Below are positions 47,805-58,573 of a DNA stretch of 64,000 bases, one piece after another. The notes below the pieces were generated by a model, which did not search any database, was not told the DNA's origin, and saw only the letters and a program-made list of their open reading frames with translations. The translations under genes and the position numbers were made by a program. This stretch comes from Thermothelomyces thermophilus ATCC 42464. Its lineage: Eukaryota; Ascomycota; Sordariomycetes; Sordariales; Chaetomiaceae. Location: the NCBI RefSeq assembly GCF_000226095.1, contig NC_016472.1, positions 558,001 through 622,000 of the forward strand. The letters run 5' to 3'. Each line of letters starts with the position of its first letter. Position 1 is the first letter of the stretch.

Positions 47805-50735
47805 TTATGCCATAGTTCGTGGTTGCCAGTTGTGCTCAAAAAGCTGCGACACGTAGTAGTACTCGTGTTCGTATTCGTCATGAGCCCACAACTTTTCCCA
47901 CTCCTCCTCTAGTCGAAGCACTTGCCTTAGCATCGTCCTCAGTGTGTTATAGCCAAGTCGAGCTGACTTACTCTTCTTTGCAACCGATTCCCTGACGAAG
48001 TGAACGAATGCGAGCGCCTCGTCGTCAAGTTCCGCCAGAGTTTGCAAGTCCTGATCTTTGCACTCGCGAGAGAACGGGTATATAGCTTTGTTACAGTAGT
48101 GGAAGTAGGCAAGCAACGTATTCGCCCCTACACACCGTGTCAATATCGAGCCATCGCAGCACAAGCGTTGCAGGTACTTACCCAGGTTATATTCCTTAAC
48201 ATTAGCCTCTCGTGCAAACCGCGTCTGCCGACGGTGAGTGTTGGCTATGTTCTTCGCTTAACCTTTAGAACGTCGGGGGAACTCACCGGTAGTCCATGCT
48301 TTCTGGCATAGTCCGCATCATGCTTGGTTATGAGGGCGATGTTGTGCAACAGGATAAACGTTACCAAAAATGTCGTGAGCCACGTCTTTTGCTTCTTTTC
48401 CTGCGTCATCTTCTGCAGCTCCTCGAGCGTCTTGCGGCGAAGACGAGGCTGAATCTGGTGGATGATGACCGAGTCGATTTGCGCGCCCATTACGGGTGGG
48501 AGAGGGATCTTCCCGTGCAGCGGGCTGTCCTTGTCGTCGATAATGTTTCGTGGCATGCCCAGGGTGTCATCGCCGACGATTTCGAATGATTTCGTTGTCA
48601 GTCGGACCGACATCCAAAGTTCGAAAGTTGCGACCAGCAGACTCCTTTCTGACTGCGGCGTTGAGCGGTTCTGCGCCAGTTTGATGGCAAGAAAGTAAGT
48701 TCTCGAGAGGAGTTCGTCCCGTGAGCTCAGCAGGTGCTTGCAGCAAGCCCCTAGACTCGTCCGAATGTACTTGTCGAAGCTGGCCTTGGCGTCATCCATG
48801 TTGACAATGGCATAAGTCGGGATCTGAACTTCGTGCCTCCGGCCATCTTTCGACACCCAGGACCTCTTGACCTTGTCGCCCTGCTGAGGCTTGAACTGCC
48901 GAACCTGCAGCTCCACTGACCGGCCAGTGTAGCCCTCTGTGACCCGAATGACGCGCGGCTGTGACGGTTCCCAGCTGCCAATGTCGTCCATCACGCTATC
49001 TTTCCAGCGACTGGTCCACTCCTGTCCCTTGACTTGACCAGGCTTAAACAGCTTCACGTCCGTGATTTTCAGCCGTAAACAGTTCAGCCGGTACACCTTG
49101 GCACTGCTGGCAATTTTCTTGCATGACAGACACGGGCCTTTCTCGTTTTCCGGATCAAGGTTGCACTATTGTGAGTTAGTTCGGACATCTTCTCAAACGA
49201 GTGCGAATTGCCTCACTCGGATGCGCTGCATTCGGCAACGAATGCAGCTGCCCATCTTTCTGGTCAGGGCTGTTTTCTCTCGGGAATCTTGGTCCTTGAA
49301 AGGCCCGCGCTTGACAGGTGCCGTTCTCTGGGCAGGGAAGAAATCCAGAACGGGAGAATCATTCTGTGTACTCGCATTCTCGATCCTCGACACAACATCG
49401 AAGCATTGGACTGAATGGAAGCGCGGCGGCGGATTCATGACAATACCGTGTCCATTGAAAGGCGAGGCGTCACTGCTGCCAGCGTATGTGACTGGCACGG
49501 CGCCTGTCTGCACCGGGGCATAGTGCTGAGGTTGACCTCTAAGGGCCGAGACGCAGTGAGCACCGTCAGCGTTGCCGGCTGCCGACACGATCGGGTATAT
49601 CATCTCTTCCCGACTGGTAGCTGGCTGCAGACCTGTGATCCGCTCGGGTTGTAGCGGAGGATAGTTTGGGAGGTACTGAGCCATCAGCGCGGGATCATCG
49701 CATGGGAAAAGGGAAGAAGGTTCCGAAATGACCGGCGGAGTGACCAGAGCGACCTGGGCTTGAGGTTGCACCGAAACCACGGTAGTATCCAAGCCCGGCG
49801 ACCCATTATCATCATACTCATACGACGTACGGGCCAGCAAAGGTTGATATGCTGATAACCGTAATTAGCAACACAACTGCATGATCCTGCCACGCAGCAC
49901 GACGCGTGAGAAAACCTACAAGATTGAGGCTCAAACGGGGGGCACATAGAGAAGCTCGCAAAACAGTCAGCTAGCCGCGCACCAGTCCATCCTGATCCAG
50001 AGTCTGTGCCCGGAAAAAGGCCTTGGGATCCGCATCCTGAGTTTAAACCATCGTCTGCCTGGGCGACCGTCGTGTCCTTTTCTTGCTCGTCGGAGTACGA
50101 TTGTGTCGGCATCTGGCTGCTCGAGCTCAATCGGGGTTTCTTTGAGAAGTGATGAGGGGTATCCTGATCCAAGTGCTGTGGTGGGTTGTTGTAGTACGGG
50201 TAGTGATGGTTGCTGAGATCCAGGAGAGCGTCTACAGGTTGGTTAAGTATCAAGGCCGCTTGTTCTAGGACATACTGCTGAGCTTCCGGTCGTGTCAGAG
50301 AGAGAGGGCTAGAGGGAGGCAGCACATATGGTAGAGAGCCTTGATCCAGTATATACCGGTGGTCGGCTGGCAATGAAAGGTTGTTCAGTAGGGCTGGCGA
50401 GTAGGGCAGGCTATAGAACATAGACTCCGTAGGCGCCTCCTCGTGCCCGTAGGCTCGCCGTTTCCTGATATTTGTGTTCTAGAAAAGCATGGTCAGTTCA
50501 CCGCACCCTTGGCGAATCAGGGGGGAAGGCTGAGGACGGGAAGCGGACCGGTGAGCTAGGTTGCAAGAAGAGATGGCAGGACGGGGCAGGGAAGAGAAAC
50601 CGGGGAGAGCTGAACGGGGGGTGAACAGTGAAATTGGGTGAGAATATGGGCCGAAACAGCCACCAGGATGATCGTTGAATGCTGCCATGCACGATGCCGC
50701 CTAGCCCCGAATAAGAAAAACAAAGTCCTTACCAT
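47805..50735 (-). CDS. Zn(II)2Cys6-like fungal regulator with a central atypical cluster
   Basis: Exons: 50733-50735, 49983-50478, 49217-49851, 48287-49165, 48182-48224, 47805-48127. The joined frame is 2379 nt, 792 residues. The first coding exon is only the ATG (CACCATG then GTAAGG). The acceptor CTAG at 50479-50482, with a CTGAC branch point, opens a frame beginning NTNIRKRRAYGHEE. Residues 1 to about 360 are disordered, Pro/Gln/Ser-rich. The Cys cluster is at 369-407: CIRCRMQRIRC, ten residues, CLSC, then 13 residues to the next Cys. The last spacing is longer than the usual 6-8. After it come KLFKPGQVKGQEWTSRW, a helical region (KYIRTSLGACCKHLLSSRDELLSR) and a C-terminal EEEWEKLWAHDEYEHEYYYVSQLFEHNW. 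The last part resembles a family of sordariomycete C6-type proteins of unknown target. A nuclear transcription role is inferred from the cluster. Confidence 0.88.
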
Positions 50736-53700
50736 GGTGAAGACGTGCCGGGGTTGCTATATCGGGCAGGGTGGCAAGGCTCGAGAGGAGCGTCGACCGA
50801 GGGTGCACGTGGCGGAGAAGTTCCCGGTCTGCAAGGGGGAAACAAGGGAATGTGCATAGCCAGCACCCAGAGAGTGTTTTTGGAACGACGAGAGAGCGAG
50901 TCGCTCCGAAGTCACAGCCGTACGGAGAAGGGGGGGAGTGAACAGAAGCCCAGGCCCGAGCATGTCACAGATGCGCCATGGCAACGAAGGAAGCGAGACA
51001 GCCTGGACAAATGCGTGCGAGGGCGGAGCAGGCGCACCTGAGAACGGTACCTGATGCAGTTGGGGGGCGGCAGACACAAGCTGCCTGCGACGAGGCGGCG
51101 AGGAGGGGTGGGGTTGTAGCAAGATCGGGTCGAAGCAGGGGGGTAGGCACAGGCCAAGGAAACGGCCGGGAGACGGGCAAGTAACTAGCGTGAATTGCCC
51201 GCTGCTCGAGCTGCCACCACACTCAGAGCCGCGCCCAGCCTCGGAGGCTTCGGCCAGTGGCTGCGGCTGCTGATGGAAGTCGGATGCCGTGCCGTCCCGC
51301 GCCCGTGCCGGACGAGACGCCGATGTGTTCGGAGCAGGTAGGAGCTTCGGGCGATTGCTGCGACAGGTGCCGGGCGACACGACACTGCGGCCTAACGCCG
51401 AGTTTGAGATTGACTCGGGCTGCGGCGCCGGAAGCTGGGGCTGTGGCCTCGGGCGGCGGTTGACTGACTGGCGAGCAGCTCTGGGCAGTTTGACCGGCCC
51501 AGTTCCAACAATGGAAATGAGCTATTTCGGCAGGGAAGATCCGACTCCGTTGCTTTCGGTGCCAGGTGCCCGCTGCCCAGCCGCTGCGCGTTGCGTGTTC
51601 AAGTTGCGTGTTGCCCAATGGTGGCTGGTTGCTGCGGCGCGAGGGGAAGCAGGTAATACGGGCGATGTCTCACGGCACAGGCCGAAATGGGACGGTGACT
51701 GTTGCGCAGTGGAGTCCAGAACAGCCGGTGAAGAATGCTATTGTCTTGTTTGCTGGCAAAGGGAGCAATCGGTGAGCGTTGCGACGAGATAAAGTAAAGA
51801 GGAAAGATTCACCGGTCGTGGGGAAGGTGCGGCCTGACCACGACTTGCCCCTTCACCCTTGCCTGTTCCTGGTTGACGAGTGGCAGGCGCGGCCAGTGAG
51901 GGGAGCAAATCTGACCAGGGGAGTGCAATTGCGGCAAAATGAGGTGCGACGGGTACCTGGTCTGGGCTCGTCTCGCAGTCACAGCAGAATTGGTCACCAG
52001 GCCACGGAATGGAACGTTCGAGCGTCCAGTTCCTTTCTCGAGTCGCACAACCTTGCAAGGCTATCAAAAGTACTTGTATGTCCGTTGGGCTGTCACTCTC
52101 CTGCCCACCACACTCGGACTGATTTCGTCGGTCTGGTTGGGACTCGATTCGAATCCAGCGCTGGGTGCCGGACACCCCCACTTCTCCATGCGCAGTTGCT
52201 TACCAGCAGAAGCAGGTATGATTGCAGGACGGCATGCCAAACGGTGCCGCGAAGGTCGTGAATCTGGCCGACTTGCCAATGAAGTCGCTTTTAGCAATCG
52301 TTGCTTCATGGTCAGATACTCTCCGTATCCCGGTTAAACCGACCGCGCGGGACCTTTATCCCAACCTCGCGACCAATCGCAGGTTTCGGAAGCAGCGGGG
52401 AAGCTTCTAGCGCGTGGGCTCGGTGTATGTACCTCACGCGCTGGGTGGTACAACGCGAGCTCGTGCAATGGACTTGGCGACAGCGGTTTCCCTGCCAGCG
52501 TGATCAATAAAAAAGTGTCGAGAAGTGCTTCGTACCAATTCTTGGACTGATAACCATCTTACGGTCAAAGAGGTTTGATGGCAAAGGGTTGCGCACACTT
52601 TTCTTCCCAGACTCTCACGGAGGGCCAACGCTCACACCGCTTAGTGGAGTCGCCATCTGGCACTCAGGAGAGCAAGCAAGGCGGACCGGTTACCCGGGGC
52701 TTTGGAGCCCAGCTCCCGCTCGATGTTGCGCTCGCGAGCATTCCAAAAGCTCATCAACGTGCACAGGAACGATATTGAAACTTCGCGGTCTCGCCATCTC
52801 ACCTGACAGCCACACATCCTTTCGTGTTTTACATTCTCGGGAGAGATAACAGCTCCGCTCTCACATGGGTGCTGGCTACTGAGCAGGGCAATAGGAATTG
52901 TTCCGACTCAGCAACGGATTATGCAAGACTGACTTGCAGCAAGAGATGCGTGGCCGCAAGGCTTTCTACTAACTAGCCGACTACGGTTAGTTACCGGGAC
53001 CCCCACACTTCGCACGTCCAAAGGACCCGGGTCTGACGCCATCGGATTGTGCTCAGCCTAACATTTAGACGTCCGCATAACTTCGTCTCCACCAGCCCGT
53101 ACTTGAAAAGGGAAACCGAACCAAGCCTGGCCATTCGCACAAAACTAGGCTGGACGTCTCTCGTTTGATGATCTTTGGATGATCTTTGGCTGGGTACGAA
53201 GTGCCTAAGGTGCTTACTAGGCCGAGTTTTTTGTCCGCCTGGATAGATAGTGTACGGAACACGGAGTACTGGACACAACACCCACCTTCGAGTTCTCTTC
53301 AGGTCGTCTGATATATATGATCGGACCGAGCGGTTCGGGCTCGGGATCAGGTCCATCCGCTAAGACAGCCAACGGCCTACGGTTTATATAAGCGCAGACC
53401 ACCTCCTTCGAGACGAGAAACTCCGTCATCCCTTGAACTTGCTGCCTCTCCAGGTTCTGGTCTTGAAAGGGCAGGGACCGGAATCACACCGATCACTGAT
53501 TCGGCGTGAAAGAAAAGGGCGGGAGTGCCGACCCTGATCCTAAATGTGCCATTTCGACGTCAACGGACGAGGGAGCGCAGCCGAACTCCGGAGGAGGGGA
53601 GGAGGGGAGCCAATAGTTATCAGTGACGGGCGCTTTCATTTACCAATCCGACCACTCGACCGAGACCATTTGAAGTGCTGTTTCTCTCTCTCCACCCCAC

Positions 53701-56181
53701 TACAATGGTTGGTGCTGACACCCCCAGGACCCTGCTCACCGGTCAATATAGCCTTGCAGATATAGCGGGTCCTGCCTCACTCGGGAAACGGGTTCTGCAA
53801 CCGACAACACAACAAGTCCTGAAGTGCACAGATTACATACACCGGTGCGTGTGCGCCCGTATGTCCAGATTACATAGTATATACGGAGTACAGTACAGAC
53901 ACTTCAATCTTTCATCCACCATCCCACGGCTCACCTTTCCGCGCGGCCTTGGCGGGAGTTGGAGGGGGCATCAGCCAGTCCCCGCGCACGAGCACCGACT
54001 ACGGGCGCTCCGGACGCCTTCGAATGGCGCTCACTCACCAGCCTTAAAGCATGATACGAAAATCGTTGTTTTGCTCCCTGTTCTCGGCCAAATGAGTAGT
54101 CAGTTCTCGGCTGCGGCTCTCGAAAGGAAATTGATCGTGCGACAATGGGACTGTCACAGGTGACTGGGGAGCTCTTTCTGCCTTTGGAAGTGCGGATGCC
54201 GTTGATTTTGGGGGGGGGGGTTGTCTGCAGATTGTCCTCTGGGGCCTGTCTGGCTCTTGACAGGGCACTCCTATTTTCTTTAAATATGCAGTGAGCCGAC
54301 CCTGCCGCTGTCGGCGGTTTGGTTGCCAGCGTTCGAAGCAAGTAGGACCATACCCGCAAAGTGTGTTGTCGCTCAGCCACAATCATATAACTCTCGGATC
54401 CTCAATGGCTGTGAGTTTTAGAGCATCAGGCCGTCATGGCTCGAAACAGGAACCCAACCCAAAAGGTAAGGCATCGTCATCCGGTCCTCCCGAGCATGAT
54501 TTGACCCCAAGAGCTCAGTCAATGCTGCCATCATTTTTGGGTCTTGAGAATCGCAAGACAGTCGATGTTTCTCTGCCCGTAACCCTGCCTTTGCTTTATG
54601 CATGGCCGCAAATGCGTTTCGCGGTCGATCGTGCAGTTCGGGGCTGAATGATGTTCTTGGCGACTAATCGTTGAGACAATGCATTCCGAGTCACTTGTCT
54701 CAATGTACTAATTGCCTCGGGAAGGGTGACAGAGAGCCTCCAGCAAATTACTTCACTGCGAGCCAGCATCCCCGCCTAAGCACCTCTGTACTGCATATGC
54801 ACAGTACATACGGTATATGCCACATGGCTGATGGTAGGTTAGTCGATGGTGAACACACTTCCTCCACCGGGGACGAAATCGGAGGGGGCAGGAGGGGGCA
54901 GACGCATTGACGAATGCAGGATGTGGTTTCCTTCTCATGAGAGTATTTGGAGCTTACGAGACGAGTACACAGTGACGCTCCAGCGGCAACTCTGATTACT
55001 TTTCTCAGGTTCTTTCGTTCTCTCCGATGTTCAGAGCTGTGGCGATACAGGCAGGCGCGTGCCGTGCCCGAACAAACTACCCCGTACCATAGTATGCTGA
55101 AAGGTGCGAAACCATCGCGTTCTCCAAGCAGAGATGCCCGAGCCCAACTTTGCTTTCGCATCTTTCCCAACTTCCCATTCTCAAACAACGGCAACGCTTT
55201 CTGTTCCATGCGGCGAGCACGAAAAGCACGCCGCTCTGCTTCGACTATTATAGGATTTGGGTTGCTGGGCATGCAGAAGCCATGCAGCAAGCAACCTGGA
55301 CCCGGAACTGGCTGCCCAACTTGGCCGATCATGTTACTTCTTTATGCGAGGAGGTGGAGCGGTGCCTGCCAACTGCCTACAGGGCGCGTTAGCGCCCTAA
55401 GTTTTCGAAGTTCAGACGGCCATCTATCGGCAGAGAAGTCGATCATTGACGTACTAAACCCCTCGCAGCATCTCGAGCTAACCTCCGGCCCGATCTTGCC
55501 CTGCTACCGGACACGGACTGCACAGCCAATCATAATCGGGCAAAGTATTTCTCGGTTGACTGGCTTGAACTATTCATCAGGCCATAAAATAGAAAATTCT
55601 TTTTGGTTATTTCGAAGTTCAATGAGCGCCCGAGGTGGTCAGACTCTACCTTATTCAGAAGGCACTCCCACGCGGATTTTCGTTCTAGGCTTGAGCTGCT
55701 GCGGTTCTGCATGACGTGTTGGGGTCGAATGGAAAGCGCGGACAGGCCTCCATCTTTGTCGTTCAGAGCAGAACCAGCAGGAAAGCGCGCCGCGGGGGCG
55801 CCTGTGTTGAGACCGTGCCGGTCACGGTGTCTGCAGGCGGAAGCCGCGTCTATCAGTCCTCACCTGCCGCGGCATGACTACCGTGGCCCCGACGGAAAGT
55901 TGCAGCCCTGGCGAGTCCCCAAGGCAGCCCACTCGACCGCTCGGGAGGTGAGAGGCATAGCGGGCACTCAACGCTGGGCATCGGGCTGCTTCCGCTACAA
56001 GTTCCTTTTCTGCTCGAAGTTGTGCCGTATTTGCGATGAGAGCCACGACCCGTCGTGCTCACTGGCTCGCTTTCTCGTCGTTTGTCGAACCGTCCCTCCC
56101 TCTCCAGCCAAGTCGTTCTGCTCATCTGGCTCGACTTTTTGCAGGCCCTGACTGGCTCGAAAAAAGCCTTGTTCCTTGGCC
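50736..56181. other. Long intergenic region (5.4 kb) upstream of the regulator and of the kinase-fold gene
   Basis: It holds the promoters of both divergent genes. I see no supported gene. The longest frames (51289-51792, 54947-55714) lack domains and are matched by equal antisense frames. Landmarks are G/C-rich leader-like sequence at 50880-51420, TACGGAGTA at 53882-53890, TACGGAACACGGAGTACT at 53252-53269, and ten G at 54210-54219. Confidence 0.45.
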
Positions 56182-57975
56182 ATGGAGTTAAACTCGGCCT
56201 TGATACACGATGTGATCCATCCCACGGCAGCCTTCACCCAGAACCCGTTGGTCAAGGACGGATCTAGGGCGCGTCCCGAGTTCGTCCTATGGGAGGATTC
56301 TCAGCTTAACCCAAAGAACCGGCTCGATAGCCTCGAGTTCCCTCAGCCTGCCCTGTTTCGGATTGACGGCTGCACCGGTCTGGGCACCCAGTACTATGCC
56401 GTGCCCCTTTTCCTCTCCCACGTGCCACCGATGCGCCTCGATGTTTTCATTCCCGAGCAAGCAGTGGCTTCGCCTGTCCTTCGCGAGCTTCTGGATCTGA
56501 ATGTCGCCTTCCATACCAAAGACGCCACAAGACTCCGTCGACTTGGGATATCCAGATACATTGTCCGCGCCCTGCAGAACTGGATCGCAGAACGCGGATA
56601 TGACACGTACTCGTCGCTGGTTCCGGGCCTGCCGTTTGGCTCCCGCATCATCTTTGAAGCCCTCCATTTCGATATTCGCAAGACAAAGATCTCTGTGGTG
56701 CCGACGTACTACGTGGAGCGACAGCTGCTCGGGGTGGCCAACCTGAGCGAGAGTCTCGGGCTTGCCCCTGAGCTCCTCCCTGAGGCCGTCGACATTGCGA
56801 GCTTGAGCACCGTCCAGGAGCTGTACGACAGTGTGTGTCTTGTGCGCATGCGGAAGCGGAAAGCGTGCCAGGGGGGCGACGGCCTGTGGATCTTCAAGGC
56901 CCTAACCAGCAACACCAAGTATCTGTTCGTCGAACTGCGGAATCTCCTGCTGATGGAACCCCATCCAAACATCATATCGCGGCCCCAGTATCTTGTCACC
57001 AAGCGCTGTTTGTTCGGCGGCAAGACGGCGGTGGCTGGCTTCCTTGTGCCGTATCATGAGCATGGCAGTGTCCGAGACAAGCTCCCCCTGATGCGAATCC
57101 ATGGTCATCTCAAGCTGGAACAACAGGTCAGATGGGCGTCACAGCTAGCCTCGGCTGTGCTCCACATTCATGAGCGCGGTGGCATGTTCTACTCAGACTT
57201 GCGGCTCGATAATGTCGTCCTATCGGCCACTAACGACCTTGTCATGATCGATTTCGAGCAGCGGGGCGTCTGGTGCGAGTTCGCCTCCCCCGAAGTCAAC
57301 GCCATCGAGTACGTTCGAATTCTGGCCAGCGACGAGCCGGATGACGCAAACCCGGGCATCCCTGAGGAGACTCGTGGCCACTTCGCCGCTCGACTCAACC
57401 GGATCCTCCCCGATTGGGATGTCTTGCAAGCATCAGAAGACTATTCGGCTCCGCGCCCGCACGGGTATTCCAACTACAACATTGCCTGGCTTGCGCTAGA
57501 TGAGGCCGAGCAAGAGTCCTCAATGGTGTACATGCTCGGCCGCGTCTTGTGGTGTATTTTTGAGGGTCAGAGCGCGCCGAACAAGGCCGCCGTTTGGCAG
57601 TCGTACCGCTACGAGCCGGACATCGAGTTCCCCTCGTTTCGCCTGACGCCAAGCGGGTTGAGGGACCTCATTGATCGTTGTACGAGGGGCAGGCGTGAGG
57701 TGCTCTCCAGCTCGATCGTGAGGCAGGCTGGCAGACTTGTACTGCGGGGCAAGGAAAGCAGCACCGCCGAGGACGTCCTCAGGGTGGCTCGAGAGTGGTG
57801 GCAGGCTGAGGTCAAGGCAGCGGAAGAGTTTCTTGACATGCGGGAGGAGCGGAAAACGAGAGGGACATGGGATGGCAATTACTTTGGACGGCCCAAATTG
57901 AGGGAGGTATTGGCCGAGTTGGAACGGTTCCAAGAAGGGTACGACGCTGCCTCCAGGCCGGCCTCCCCCGACTGA
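56182..57975 (+). CDS. Protein-kinase-fold protein with divergent catalytic motifs
   Basis: Single exon, 597 residues from ATG 56182 (GGCCATGG). Residues 1 to about 220 are a region I do not recognise (LFRIDGCTGLGTQYYAVPLFLSHVPPM, VFIPEQAV). A kinase-like domain follows. Seen: a candidate VAIK lysine K239 (WIFKAL), helix-C Glu E251 (FVELRNLL), hinge-like VAGFLVPYHEHGSV, and helix LASAVLHIHERG. The catalytic loop is YSDLRLDNVVL with D339 and N344 kept but His and Arg of HRD lost. DFG is DFE (D357), and SPE stands for APE. No glycine-rich loop is evident. The key Lys, Glu, Asp, Asn and Asp are all present, so activity is possible despite the odd motifs. Similar soluble fungal kinase-like proteins exist with no known role. 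It converges with the Isc1 gene, 0.6 kb away. Confidence 0.85.
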   Translation: MELNSALIHDVIHPTAAFTQNPLVKDGSRARPEFVLWEDSQLNPKNRLDSLEFPQPALFRIDGCTGLGTQYYAVPLFLSHVPPMRLDVFIPEQAVASPVLRELLDLNVAFHTKDATRLRRLGISRYIVRALQNWIAERGYDTYSSLVPGLPFGSRIIFEALHFDIRKTKISVVPTYYVERQLLGVANLSESLGLAPELLPEAVDIASLSTVQELYDSVCLVRMRKRKACQGGDGLWIFKALTSNTKYLFVELRNLLLMEPHPNIISRPQYLVTKRCLFGGKTAVAGFLVPYHEHGSVRDKLPLMRIHGHLKLEQQVRWASQLASAVLHIHERGGMFYSDLRLDNVVLSATNDLVMIDFEQRGVWCEFASPEVNAIEYVRILASDEPDDANPGIPEETRGHFAARLNRILPDWDVLQASEDYSAPRPHGYSNYNIAWLALDEAEQESSMVYMLGRVLWCIFEGQSAPNKAAVWQSYRYEPDIEFPSFRLTPSGLRDLIDRCTRGRREVLSSSIVRQAGRLVLRGKESSTAEDVLRVAREWWQAEVKAAEEFLDMREERKTRGTWDGNYFGRPKLREVLAELERFQEGYDAASRPASPD

Positions 57976-58573
57976 AGGGACTCGACATTGTGGGCGAACG
58001 CTCGATGTTCGGGAGCATCAAGGCCGAATGCGAGAGCGGTAACGACCAGCGTTCAGCAGGCGTGCCTACAAAATCCTGACCGGATGTGCCTCGAGATCTC
58101 CAGGGTGTAGCTTTATGCAGAGAGAGGGAAAAAGGTCTCCAAAAAAGGCATGTGTACCCTCTGAACAGCTGTTCCTTGGCACCGAGGGCTTCCTCCCCAA
58201 TCGCCGCGTTTTCGTATGTCGGTCGGTATACCGTAGAATAGGGAGGAACCGAAATAGGTAGGTGGGCAGGCGCGCATAATCCGCCAGTGCTTCGAGTTGT
58301 CGCACAATGCTGCTTGGATCTACGCTCAGCTGAAGACAATGTTCAGCGACTTTGCTTATTGTTAATGCTGCTCGAATGCGCTCTGGTCCCAGCCCTATGG
58401 CTGAGCAACCGACCGAGTTATGTCAAGCCAACACTCTTTGAGAATTGACTGCTGGATAAATCACCGAGTTGTCTGCCACTTAAAGTACACACCAGAAAGC
58501 CACAGTTAGAGGTATAGAAGAGAAAGAGAGAGGGAAAATAAAAAAGAAAAAAAATACGACGTCCTCACCGACT
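57976..58573. other. Convergent intergenic spacer
   Basis: A 0.6 kb spacer between two convergent genes, with a purine-rich GAGAAAGAGAGAGGGAAAA tract at about 58519-58537 just past the Isc1 stop codon. No gene is supported. Confidence 0.4.

Noticed and set aside
54748-55714. Opposing frames of 194 and 255 codons
   Set aside because: They overlap on opposite strands, neither has a domain or codon bias, and the ATG contexts are poor.
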